Source of the DNA: GCA-003244245 sp963823755
GTDB lineage: Bacteria; Actinomycetota; Actinomycetes; Mycobacteriales; Pseudonocardiaceae
DNA length: 64,000 bases
Assembly: GCA_963823755.1 (NCBI GenBank)
Contig: CAWGMP010000017.1
Span: 186,001-250,000 of the forward strand
Direction: 5' to 3'
The notes under the pieces were generated by a model. That model ran no database searches. It worked only from the letters and a program-made list of their open reading frames with translations, and had not been told where the DNA came from. Shown here in pieces: positions 1 through 8,664 of this stretch. A program made the position numbers and the translations under genes. How positions within the stretch are numbered: the first letter of the stretch is position 1; each line of letters starts with the position of its first letter.

Positions 1-584
1 GACCCGGCGCGGTCAAGGGTGTAGAGCAATGTCGTGCGGGACGGCCGGGTCGGGACCGTCATGACGAACGGGTGGCCCTGGCCGTTATCGCCATTGCCGC
101 TGGCGTTCGTGGACGCATCGTTGGCCGGGCAGGTACCGTTGAGACGCAGTTTCACATTGTCCACCGACCAGGTCAGCCCGCCGTTGGTGGAGGTGGCGTG
201 CGCGACTGCCTCGTCGGTGTCTTTGATCCGGTAGTCGAAATAGCCATCTAGCCTACCGCTCAGATCCCGCTTGATCTCTGGGAAGTAGTAGGGCTGCATG
301 AGGTTCGTGCCAGGATTGTTCTGGAGGGTGCCACCCGGGAAGGTGTCGCACAGCCCCTTGTTTTGGTGATCGAGGGTTGCTGGGCCTTGCCCGAGTGTCC
401 ACGGCCCGTTCGTGACCGAGGCTGGTTGGGGCAACCCAGTGGTAGACCACTGCACATGGAGGGACACAGGGCCGCCGAACGGCGGCGGCGATGGCGATGG
501 CGGGTCAGCGATCGCCGTGCCCACGGTGAGAGACAGGGTGGCCAGGCTGGCGCCGGCGACCAGGAGCAGTTTTCTCTTTCGCAT
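1..584 (-). CDS. Secreted protein, 3' end beyond window edge
   Basis: Reading from an ATG at 584 toward position 1 there are 194 open codons with no stop, so the gene runs out of the window. The start is preceded by AAAGGA about 6 bases upstream. The N-terminus is a classical Sec signal peptide: MRKRK, then a hydrophobic stretch (LLLVAGASLATLSLTVG) ending in TAIADP, with cleavage likely after AIA. The mature part contains a STNGGLTW segment resembling the Asp-box repeat of sialidase-type beta-propellers, and two cysteines that may pair. An extracellular glycosidase or propeller protein is possible, but one Asp-box-like motif is weak support. Function unknown. Confidence 0.75.
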   Translation of the reverse strand, partial: MRKRKLLLVAGASLATLSLTVGTAIADPPSPSPPPFGGPVSLHVQWSTTGLPQPASVTNGPWTLGQGPATLDHQNKGLCDTFPGGTLQNNPGTNLMQPYYFPEIKRDLSGRLDGYFDYRIKDTDEAVAHATSTNGGLTWSVDNVKLRLNGTCPANDASTNASGNGDNGQGHPFVMTVPTRPSRTTLLYTLDRAG

Positions 585-1073
585 TCACTATCCTTTGCAG
601 CGTAGGGACGCACGGACCACCGTCCGAGCTACATCAATGACAGGCGGCTAGCGGTACGCCAACCAAGTCGTCACGGATGTCTTGTTCACACGATTAGTCA
701 AGCTGGCGACCGGGAGCGGACACTCCCGCACACGGATTCCATCGACGAACACTGCATCTCAAAAGTGAACAGAAAAAGTCCGACAGTCGATCAAGGGATT
801 GCAACAAAACCCACAAGAGACCGCTAAGCGGCGACCGGGACGCGTTCCCGGGCCCTCAGTGACGATGACGACCTATGCGACGCCGTCAGGGTCGCCGCGA
901 TCTGCTCGGGGAAGAAAAACGTTGGGCTCCTGTACAAGTCTCGGGCGTCGGTGAAGTGAACCGTATCCGATCCGGTGCAGGGTAGCCGCCGGTTCTGGCC
1001 ATCACTCTTTGGGCAGGTCACTCCCCGGACCCGCCGACACCGACACTACCAACCCCCATACCACGATCGCTAC
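585..1073. other. Gene-poor interval
   Basis: No convincing gene. The first 60 bases upstream of 584 should hold the promoter of the secreted protein. The stretch 660-830 is less GC-rich than its surroundings, and no reading frame here has both a ribosome site and coding-like composition. Confidence 0.5.
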
Positions 1074-1262
1074 TTACGTTCGACACTTTCGCTCGATCCA
1101 CTCATCAATATACCATAGATAGACTCGTAGGTCAGGTTTACATATAGCCTCGCGCCCGTTGCCTAATTCAACAACGAGTTGTGCGTATAGCAGGGCGCTC
1201 TCCATCTCGGAGGATTCCGTTGCAGTCTTCTTATTCAGTCTGATTTCCCGGAGGCCGTACAC
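1074..1262 (-). CDS. Small hypothetical protein, 62 aa
   Basis: The GTG start at 1262 has AAGGAGG nine bases upstream, a strong Shine-Dalgarno site and the main reason to believe it. The product is mixed and hydrophilic (ends in EWIERKCRT), with no recognised domain or membrane segment. Base composition is more AT-rich than the neighbouring genes, so it is either horizontally acquired or a chance frame. No family is recognised. Confidence 0.35.
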   Translation of the reverse strand: MYGLREIRLNKKTATESSEMESALLYAQLVVELGNGREAICKPDLRVYLWYIDEWIERKCRT

Positions 1263-1413
1263 CCACCCCGGCCTCCTTCGTCACCGTCAGTATCCAGTCA
1301 GTCGATCAGCGCTGGACCTGGAAAACGGTGGCAGGAGAGCGGCGAGGTTGGCTGCCCTGTGAGCCGGTGGGGGTTGACGGCGAGGCCGCTGGGACTGCTT
1401 TAGAGGTGGTGGT

Positions 1414-1866
1414 TCATGAATCTTGTGGTGGTGTGGCGAAATACTCGGTGAGCATCTCGGTCGACCAGGCGGGTTGCCGCACGGTGCCACGTGGGCCGAA
1501 CTCGTGAAACCAGGGTTTGATGTCGAGTACAGGGGTGCCGTGGACGGCGTCGAGTTCCTTGACGTGCAAGTCGAGGGCATCAACTTTGGTCAGACGGCAG
1601 CGCGAGACGCCCAGCCAGTTCAATCGTCGCATGTTGCGATGGCCGAAGATGCCGACTTCTGGCCAGTCCGGGTTATCTCGTGGGCGGCGTGCGCCGAGGT
1701 TGAGGTCGGTCGGGTCGGTGAGATGAAAACGATAGACGATTTCCAGGTGGGAGAAGGCATCCAGTCCTGCGGTGGCGTCGGCGTCAAATCGGCTGCTGTC
1801 GATGCGGATGATGGCGCGGCTGCCGCCCCAGTAATCATCGGTCGGTTCGATGCGTCCACCGATCAC
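1414..1866 (-). CDS. trmO: TrmO/YaeB (TsaA) family tRNA t6A37 methyltransferase
   Basis: The 150-aa protein carries the UPF0066 signature: RRPRDNPDWPEVGIFGHR near residues 60-77, then NWLGVSRCRL and GTPVLDIKPW, ending with QPAWSTEML. In Escherichia coli TrmO N-methylates threonylcarbamoyladenosine at A37 of tRNA-Thr using SAM, in the cytoplasm. The length fits the family, although the N-terminus before HLEIVYRFH is short. Its ATG at 1866 lies inside the 3' remnant of the decayed regulator upstream, so the start may have been reshaped by a deletion. Family assignment is secure; the exact substrate is inferred. Confidence 0.8.
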   Translation of the reverse strand: MIGGRIEPTDDYWGGSRAIIRIDSSRFDADATAGLDAFSHLEIVYRFHLTDPTDLNLGARRPRDNPDWPEVGIFGHRNMRRLNWLGVSRCRLTKVDALDLHVKELDAVHGTPVLDIKPWFHEFGPRGTVRQPAWSTEMLTEYFATPPQDS

Positions 1867-3027
1867 CGTCCATGGCGTCCAGCGCGGTGGACCAGGTGGA
1901 GCACGCCTGGTCGATCTCGCCTCGGCGTGCGTACACAGCGCCGAGGTATCCGAGGGTCACGGTGTGCGTGCGGGTGAACGTCGTTGCCTGGCGGGTGCGC
2001 GCGCTGCGGCGGAATTCTGTGAGGGCGCCAGAGAGGTCTCCGGTATGGCGCAGCGTGCACGCAGTTTCGTGAGCAAGACTTGCCTCGCCGAAGAAGAACA
2101 CCCGCGATGACTCATCATCTTGCCGTCCATCGACGCGGCGGCCAGCTCCAACCCTGTCGGAAGTGGCCTAAATCAACAGCCTGATGCGCCATGGCCCGAA
2201 GGACATGACCCGCCATGGGCGGGTCATCAGCCTCTGCGGCGAGCTTGACCGTTACGGAGAAGTAGTGTTGGGCGATGGAGTGCTCCGCGTTGTCGAAGGC
2301 CATCCAACCCGAAAGATCGGCGAGTTCGCTGGCTGCGGAGAACATGTCCTTGCGCACTCGCTCATCGATGTACCTTCCCTGCAGGTAAGTCGCGACATCC
2401 GAAGTCAAATACTGGACGAGAGCCGTGCGGGCATGCCCGCCTCCGCGCCGCTGATCAATCCGCGAGAAGATCGACGCCATCTCACGAACGGTCTCAAGAT
2501 CACCACCGCCGACGCACCGGGCGCTAGCGGTAGCGCGGGCGATGCCGCGCGCCGCCATCTGAGTCCACTATGGTTCGTCAGGCACTGCGAGCGCCGCCAC
2601 GGAGTAAGTCGCGGCTGCAAGAACGCGCCTGCGCTCCATGTCGACGTCAACTTTCCCCAGATCAGTCAAAGCGATCAGGGTATCCGCACGCCAGTCCAAC
2701 GCAGTGAGTGAGGACAAGAGCTGGACTGTGAGGCCGAGCTCGTCGAGGGTGACGGTTCGGCCCGGGCGGCGGGACAGGGCTTCACACAGGACGGCCGGCG
2801 CCCATTCCGATCGGATGCCGTTGACATCCAGGTAGTGCCGATAGTGCTTGATCTGAGGTACCCAGGGCACGCGCAAGTTTCGGTCGGGCCCAGGGTTGCG
2901 GACGCGTCTCGCCGCGTTCCCAGCGCATGACTGTCGAGCGCTCCACGCCCACCCTCTCGGCCAGCCGTTCCTGACTGAAACCGGCCGCCTTGCGAGTGCT
3001 GACCAGTCGGTGCCGCTTGCCTGCCAT
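1850..3027 (-). pseudogene. Decayed XRE-HTH/TPR transcriptional regulator
   Basis: Pieces of one regulator lie in order but in different frames. An HTH starts at the ATG at 3027 (MAGKRHRLVSTRKAAGFSQ, ending around RALG). It is followed in another frame by DVNGIRSEWAPAVLCEAL and a segment up to AVPDEP. There an in-frame TAG (2568-2570) interrupts coding that continues with TQMAARGIARA and the TPR-like SEHSIAQHYFSVTVKLAAEADDP. Further frame changes occur near 2150 and 2100, and the tail stops at ALDAMDG where trmO begins. At least one nonsense change, two frameshifts and a 3' truncation make a functional product unlikely. Confidence 0.75.
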
Positions 3028-3277
3028 GCTGTCGCCTCCCACAGGACGTATCGGACAATACGCGCTGCGCATGGAGGCCGGTTCCACTGTTCTGCATCCG
3101 CACTGTCGCTGATCTGCACTGTTCTGAGTGATCTTCCTCGGGTTGGCTTTCATCAGGCCCCGGGTCTGACTAAACGCTGACACTGCTGCGTGTCTGGTGG
3201 CCCAGGGCCGTCGCGGCGATGACGGCAGCACCGCAACGCGGGTGGTCATTCATGGGGAGGACGGGTCAGGCTCACCG

Positions 3278-4741
3278 TTAGCCCGCTGCGGGCACAGACG
3301 GGCGAACGGGTAGCACGGAGTTCGATGACACGCTCTCGCCATGGGGACGGGTCCGGGCAGCGGCGATCATGATTCGTGGAGCGAACAGCGACGTTGGACG
3401 GGCGAGCAGTCCGATGACCTGGGTGTAGGTGTCGGCAATGGCGGGATCCCGGGTGGTGGCGGCCACGACCCGGTCGAGGTATCGGTGCTGCAGCCGCGTC
3501 GCGGCGGTCACGCGCGCGCCGGTGGTGGTGGGGTAGCGCAGGTCCTCCCCGGTCGACAGCAGCCACGGGTCGGAGTTGCGTCGGGCCAGACGCCGTTGAC
3601 AGCGTCGCGCCAGCCCGTCAAGGTCGTCGGCGGGATGCCGGCGCCGTTGCTCGCGCAGGCAGGCGTCCAATGTCTCGGCGGCGAGGGCAGCGGTGCTCAT
3701 TCCTTGGCCGTAGATCGGGTTGAACGCGCAGACCGCGTCACCGAGCACGACGAACCGCTCCGGCCAGCGGCGCATGCGCTCGTAGTGCCACAGCCGGTTG
3801 GCCGTGCCGCGGTGGCCACGGATCGGGGTGAGGGGTTCGGCGGCCGTGAGCGCGTCGGCGATGACCGGGTGACGCAGGCTACGGGTGAAGGCGGCGAAGC
3901 CGTCCTCGTCGGTCGGTGGGTGCTGGCCGGCGGCCCCCATCAGCGCCACCATCCACTGGCCGTCCTCGATCGGGAACAGGGAGCCGAAGCGGGGTGTCGA
4001 GGGCGGCTGGGAGGTCAGCATCACCAGCTGCCAGTCCGCACTGAACCCGTCGGGGATGCGGTAGATCCGAGAAGCGTACGCGACGTTCGCGTCGACCTGA
4101 GTCTTGGTGGGCGTGGCGTAGCCGCCCTCTGCCAGCCAGGTCGGGGCGCGGGAGCCGCGACCGCTGGCGTCGACCACGAAGTCGGCGTCGAACTGCCAAT
4201 GGCCGCCTCCGTCATCGAGCGAGCGCAGCGTCACTCCGGTGACCTGCCGACCGTCGCGCGAGGTGAGTAGCGACGTCACGTCGTGGCGGTCGAGAATCGT
4301 CACGCCCGGCATTTCCCGCAGCCGCCGACGCACGGCCCACTCAAACAGCGGTCGGCTGGCCGACAGCAGCGACCACCCGGTGGCCCGCCGGTCCAGCCAA
4401 CCGGCCGGGGTCAGAACGAGCGCGTCGGTGGGCACCCGCACAGACACCGCCCCGGCGGCCTGCAGTTCTTGACCATAGCTGGGGAACAGTCGCTCCACGA
4501 TCTCCCGGCCTCGGGGCAGCAGCACATGCAGCTGATGGCCTTGCGGGACGCCCTTGCGAGTCTGCACGCTGTCGACCAGCGCGTCGCGCTCGACGAGCGT
4601 CACCTGCTCGACGTGGTTGGCGAGCACCCGCGCAGCCAACAGGCCGGCCATGCTGCCGCCGACAACGACGGCGTGACCAGGGTAGACGGCCGACGCACGG
4701 TCGACCCCCCACGACGCGATGGCATCAGGCGGCCGGCTCAT
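3278..4741 (-). CDS. FAD-dependent monooxygenase/oxidoreductase
   Basis: The 487-aa flavoprotein has an N-terminal Rossmann FAD site (VVVGGSMAGLLAARVL, about residues 24-39) and the later FAD-ribityl motif GDAVCAFNPIYGQGMS (about residues 330-345). Both are typical of the PHBH-fold hydroxylase and geranylgeranyl-reductase-like superfamily. An ATG 39 bases further upstream is in frame, but 4741 is preferred because GGGAGG lies eight bases before it. The substrate cannot be deduced, and no biosynthetic partner is adjacent. It is convergent with nothing nearby and seems monocistronic. Confidence 0.8.
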   Translation of the reverse strand: MSRPPDAIASWGVDRASAVYPGHAVVVGGSMAGLLAARVLANHVEQVTLVERDALVDSVQTRKGVPQGHQLHVLLPRGREIVERLFPSYGQELQAAGAVSVRVPTDALVLTPAGWLDRRATGWSLLSASRPLFEWAVRRRLREMPGVTILDRHDVTSLLTSRDGRQVTGVTLRSLDDGGGHWQFDADFVVDASGRGSRAPTWLAEGGYATPTKTQVDANVAYASRIYRIPDGFSADWQLVMLTSQPPSTPRFGSLFPIEDGQWMVALMGAAGQHPPTDEDGFAAFTRSLRHPVIADALTAAEPLTPIRGHRGTANRLWHYERMRRWPERFVVLGDAVCAFNPIYGQGMSTAALAAETLDACLREQRRRHPADDLDGLARRCQRRLARRNSDPWLLSTGEDLRYPTTTGARVTAATRLQHRYLDRVVAATTRDPAIADTYTQVIGLLARPTSLFAPRIMIAAARTRPHGESVSSNSVLPVRPSVPAAG

Positions 4742-5305
4742 GAGGTTTCCTCCCTGCAACGGTGATCCCGCGGCTACCACACCAGATACGCTGGTCGGTG
4801 AAAATGATCTCTGCCACTATTAATGCGCCACACTGTGACGATAAACCGGTCTAAACCCCTTCGCCGGGACCCCCGCCACGGTCTGCTGCTGCGGTCCAGC
4901 CGGCGACACGGTCACATCCTTTCGTACTTTCGTGCTGTGAGAAGAGAGTCGGATGGCCGCCGCTGATACCAGACGTCGTGTGTTTCCCACCCCCGCGACG
5001 GGATCAGCAGCAACGAGTGATCATCATCAGCGAACCGTCAGCAGAACCAGTACGACGAGTCCGCACAGGTCAATCCCCGCCGGCAGGTAGCCGCCGCTCA
5101 CGGCACAACGACGCCCCCAGGCACGCGGACGGACGGCCGATCAGGGTTCGCATCGACGTCAACCCCTACACCGTCGAAGTCGCCAAGGTGACCATGATGC
5201 TCAGGCGGTGCGAGTCACCGGCCTGATCCCACCGGGGCGTCGGCACCTGGCCGGGCGGGCGGTCCAGGACTCAGAGTCGGTGGGGCAGCTGGGTACGGTG
5301 GAAAG
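4742..5305. other. Intergenic region between FAD oxidoreductase and purC
   Basis: This holds the divergent upstream regions of the FAD oxidoreductase (left) and purC (right). Around 4800-4850 the sequence is AT-richer (AAAATGATCTCTGCCACTATTAAT), consistent with a promoter. I see no supported gene. Confidence 0.45.
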
Positions 5306-6139
5306 GTGGAGCACATATCGGGCGGTAAGGTGCGGGATCTGTATTCGATCGATGGCGACATCCTGCTCGTCGCGTCGGACCGGATCTCGATATACGACGT
5401 GGTGCTACCGACCTTCATTCCGGACAAGGGCGCACTGCTCACGCAACTGTCGGTATGGTGGTTCCACAAACTCAGGGATGTCACACCCCATCATCTACTC
5501 TCCGCCACCGACGTCCCAGCCGAGTTCGCGACCCGGGCCATCCGTTGCACCCCGCTGCGGATGATCCCGGTGGAGTGCATCGCCCGTGGCTACCTCACTG
5601 GTCTGGGGCTGCGCGAGTATGAGAAGGACGGCACCGTATCGGGGGTGACGTTGCCGGCCGGCCTGGTCTCCGGCAGCCGGCTACCGGAGCCGATCTTCAC
5701 CCCGACCACCAAATCTCCTAACGGTCACGATGAATTCATCACCTTCGACGACGTGGCACGCGAAACCGGAGAGGACACTGCGCGACGTCTCCGTAACCTG
5801 ACGCTGGAGCTCTATGCGGCGGCAGCAGAGCACGCACTGAATAACGGCATCATCGTCGCGGACACGAAATTCGAGTTCGGCTGGGACGCCACCGGGCAAT
5901 TGACGCTCGGAGACGAGGCGATCACATCCGACTCGTCGCGGTTCTGGCTCGCCGAGAGCTGGCGGCCCGGACAGCTGCCACATGCGTTGGACAAGCAGTT
6001 CGTCCGGGACTGGGCGGTGCGCACTGGATGGGACCGCGAGCCACCTGGACCGACCATTCCTCCCGCGATCGTGGCTGAGACACGGCGGCGGTACGTCGAG
6101 GCCTACGAGCGCATCACCGGAACCTCGTGGGCCGCGTAG
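5306..6139 (+). CDS. purC: Phosphoribosylaminoimidazole-succinocarboxamide synthase
   Basis: The 277-aa protein begins VEHISGGKVRDLYSIDG, the usual SAICAR synthetase start, and contains the family motifs GALLTQLSVWW, IPVECIARGYLTG and VADTKFEFGWD. It joins CAIR and aspartate with ATP to form SAICAR in de novo purine synthesis. The GTG at 5306 gives the expected N-terminus. Only GGAAAG lies directly before it, too close for an ideal ribosome site, so translation may be leaderless. It stands 22 bases upstream of serC on the same strand. Confidence 0.95.
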   Translation: MEHISGGKVRDLYSIDGDILLVASDRISIYDVVLPTFIPDKGALLTQLSVWWFHKLRDVTPHHLLSATDVPAEFATRAIRCTPLRMIPVECIARGYLTGLGLREYEKDGTVSGVTLPAGLVSGSRLPEPIFTPTTKSPNGHDEFITFDDVARETGEDTARRLRNLTLELYAAAAEHALNNGIIVADTKFEFGWDATGQLTLGDEAITSDSSRFWLAESWRPGQLPHALDKQFVRDWAVRTGWDREPPGPTIPPAIVAETRRRYVEAYERITGTSWAA

Positions 6140-6161
6140 AGTCATCGTAAAGTCTGGGGGC

Positions 6162-7289
6162 ATGACGCAGACCGCGCAGTTGATCATTCCCGCCGACCTG
6201 AAACCCGCTGATGGACGCTTCGGGTGCGGGCCGTCGAAGGTCCGTCCCGAGCAGCTGGCCGCGTTGGCCACCACAGGTGCCACCATGATGGGCACCTCGC
6301 ACCGGCAGAAGCCAGTGAAATCACTGGTCGGGCGGATCCGCGCCGGGCTGCGGGAGCTGTTCTCGCTACCCGATGGCTACCAGGTGGTGCTCGGCAACGG
6401 CGGCACCACGGCGTTCTGGGATGCCGCCGCCCTGGGCCTGGTTCGGGAACGCTCACTGCACCTGAGCTACGGTGAGTTCTCCGCGAAGTTCGCCACCGTT
6501 ACCGCGCGCGCCCCGTTTCTGGCCGATCCGGTGGTGGTCTCCGCCCCACCGGGAGACGCCCCGCGACCGATCGCCGATCCGGCCTGTGACCTGATCGGCT
6601 GGGCGCACAACGAGACCTCGACGGGGGTGATGGTCCCCGTGTGCCGACCGGCCGGTTCGCAGGACGCATTGGTGGCCATCGATGCGACCAGCGGTGCCGG
6701 TGGCCTGCCGTTGCAGGCCGGTGACGCCGACGTCTACTACTTCGCCCCCCAGAAGTCCTTCGCCTCCGACGGGGGGCTATGGATCGCCCTGCTCAGCCCG
6801 GCCGCGCTGGAGCGGGTCGCCGAGATCGGCTCGTCCGGCCGGTGGGTGCCTGAGTTCCTCTCGTTGACCACCGCGCTGGACAACAGCCTCAAAGACCAGA
6901 CCTACAACACTCCGGCCGTCGCGACGCTGCTGCTGCTGGTGGATCAGATCGAGTGGATGTTGGCGGGTGGGGGGCTGGACTGGTGTGTCGGGCGTACCAC
7001 CGACTCCTCCTCGCGGCTGTACTCCTGGGCCGAGTCCTCGCAGTACGCGACGCCCTTCGTCACCGACCCGACCAAGCGGTCGCTGGTGGTCGGCACCGTG
7101 GACTTCGCCGACAGCATCAACGCCGCCGCCGTCGCCGCGGTGTTGCGGGCCAACCACATCGTGGACACCGAGCCCTACCGGAAGCTCGGGCGCAATCAGT
7201 TACGGATCGGAATGTTCCCGGCCGTCGATCCCGACGACGTCTCCGCGCTCACCGGGTGCATCGACTGGGTGGTCGAACGGCTCGAATGA
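6162..7289 (+). CDS. serC: Phosphoserine aminotransferase
   Basis: The 375-aa protein is the actinobacterial form of SerC: it starts with LKPADGRFGCGPSKVR and has the PLP-lysine motif YFAPQKSFASDGG with K at about residue 193. It transaminates 3-phosphohydroxypyruvate with glutamate for serine synthesis and can act in pyridoxal phosphate synthesis. The ATG at 6162 follows a GGGGG run and gives the family N-terminus; the frame is open far upstream, but that extension overlaps purC. The serC-sepH adjacency matches mycobacteria. Confidence 0.95.
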   Translation: MTQTAQLIIPADLKPADGRFGCGPSKVRPEQLAALATTGATMMGTSHRQKPVKSLVGRIRAGLRELFSLPDGYQVVLGNGGTTAFWDAAALGLVRERSLHLSYGEFSAKFATVTARAPFLADPVVVSAPPGDAPRPIADPACDLIGWAHNETSTGVMVPVCRPAGSQDALVAIDATSGAGGLPLQAGDADVYYFAPQKSFASDGGLWIALLSPAALERVAEIGSSGRWVPEFLSLTTALDNSLKDQTYNTPAVATLLLLVDQIEWMLAGGGLDWCVGRTTDSSSRLYSWAESSQYATPFVTDPTKRSLVVGTVDFADSINAAAVAAVLRANHIVDTEPYRKLGRNQLRIGMFPAVDPDDVSALTGCIDWVVERLE

Positions 7290-7372
7290 AACCTGACGGG
7301 CGGCGGCGCGCCTCCCCCCGCGTGGCTGCCCACCGGCCTACGGTGGTGAATACTCGATGTGGAGGTCCTTGG

Positions 7373-8146
7373 ATGCGCGCGGTGCGGGTGGTCGGTCTGG
7401 GGATCGACGGCCGCACGATCATCCTAGAAATAGTGGCGCAGCGGCCCGGCGAGCGGGCGGAACGGTTCACCCTGCCGGTCGACGACAACCTGCAAGCGGC
7501 GGCACGGGGTGATCTCCCGCGCCTCGGCCAGATCGAGATCGAGCTGGAGAACCAGATGCGACCCCGTGAGATCCAAGCCCGGGTCAGGGCCGGCGCATCC
7601 GTCGAGGAACTGGCCACCGCCGCCGGTGTACCCAGCGAGCGGATCGAGCGATTCGCCTACCCGGTGCTGTTGGAGCGATCCCGCATCGCGCAGCTGGCCC
7701 AGCAGGCCCACCCGGTGCGCGCCGACGGGCCCGATGTGCGCCCCTTGGAGGAAGTCGTCGTCGAGACTTTCCGCTCGCGGGGTCACGATCTCAGCGCTGT
7801 GACCTGGGACTCCTGGCGAGGAGAGGACGGCAAGTGGATCGTCCAGCTGCATTGGCGGGCCGGCCGTTCGGAAAATCGGGCACAGTGGACGTTTCACCCG
7901 GGCGCGCACGGCGGCACCGTCACAGCGATCGACGACCACGCGACCAACCTGATCGATCCGCAACCAGCCGCGCAGTTGCGCACAGTGCCGCCGGTTGCCG
8001 CGGAGCAGCTCCACGCCCGGGTGGTGCCCGACGACGGACCGCCGTACTGCCCAGCCGAGCCCCCACCTAAACGACCCCGCAAGGACCGCCCGGCCATCCC
8101 CTCCTGGGAAGACGTCCTGCTGGGCGTCCGCTCACCCCGCCCCTGA
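7373..8146 (+). CDS. sepH: Septation protein SepH (DUF3071)
   Basis: The 257-aa protein starts at an ATG preceded by GGAGG (spacer seven) and opens with the DUF3071 signature MRAVRVVGLGIDGRTIIL. A central helix-turn-helix-like part (REIQARVRAGASVEELATAAGVP, about 64-86) precedes an RWRAGR-type segment and a proline-rich basic tail ending in IPSWEDVLLG. In Streptomyces SepH binds FtsZ and helps Z-ring assembly. This copy is shorter in the linker than the Streptomyces protein. Its position after serC supports the call. Confidence 0.9.
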   Translation: MRAVRVVGLGIDGRTIILEIVAQRPGERAERFTLPVDDNLQAAARGDLPRLGQIEIELENQMRPREIQARVRAGASVEELATAAGVPSERIERFAYPVLLERSRIAQLAQQAHPVRADGPDVRPLEEVVVETFRSRGHDLSAVTWDSWRGEDGKWIVQLHWRAGRSENRAQWTFHPGAHGGTVTAIDDHATNLIDPQPAAQLRTVPPVAAEQLHARVVPDDGPPYCPAEPPPKRPRKDRPAIPSWEDVLLGVRSPRP

Positions 8147-8239
8147 CCGCGCCCCTGCAGCGCAGCTCGGCCGTGACGGGTAATCATGCTGGCACGGACA
8201 CTGCTCACTCGATTCCCGCAACCTGTCCCATTCTCCGCG

Positions 8240-8530
8240 CTAAAGGAAGGAGAAGAGGACGGCGATCCAGGTGAGGACCATGCCGGCGGCAGTGCCGTAG
8301 GCCACCCACCGCCAGATTGGGGTCGCCCGACCCAGCCATATCGACGGCGAGAGCCCAGCGGCCACCAGCAGGTTCGCCAGCACGACGAATCCGCCACCGT
8401 TCGATACAAGCCCCCGGGACAGGCTGAGCAATCCGATCCCGACGATCACCGCGGCCGCCGCACTGACGGTGAGGCCGGTCGCCCACGGCGTCGGCTCGCC
8501 AGGCCGCATGCCTGCATGGCCGTGGTCCAC
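8240..8530 (-). CDS. DUF2537-type small membrane protein
   Basis: The 96-aa product has about three hydrophobic helices (residues 18-36, 44-63 and 74-95) and little else, ending in WIAVLFSFL. A small multi-spanning protein of this type sits beside sepH in mycobacteria (DUF2537). The GTG at 8530 lacks a clear ribosome site; an ATG at 8509 (MRPGEPTPW) is an alternative start. Function unknown. Confidence 0.65.
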   Translation of the reverse strand: MDHGHAGMRPGEPTPWATGLTVSAAAAVIVGIGLLSLSRGLVSNGGGFVVLANLLVAAGLSPSIWLGRATPIWRWVAYGTAAGMVLTWIAVLFSFL

Positions 8531-8664
8531 GCGATTACTCTAAATGCAGCTATGCCACCCGCAGCGCGGACCCGCGCTGCCGGGGTCAGCGCCACGACCC
8601 AGGTCAGCCGACCCGGCGTAGCAGGGCGGCAACGTGTCGCGGTGAGCGGGTACTGGGAGGTCGG

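Noticed and set aside
4978..5226. 82-codon frame upstream of purC
   Set aside because: Arginine/proline-rich, no ribosome site, no family resemblance; treated as intergenic.
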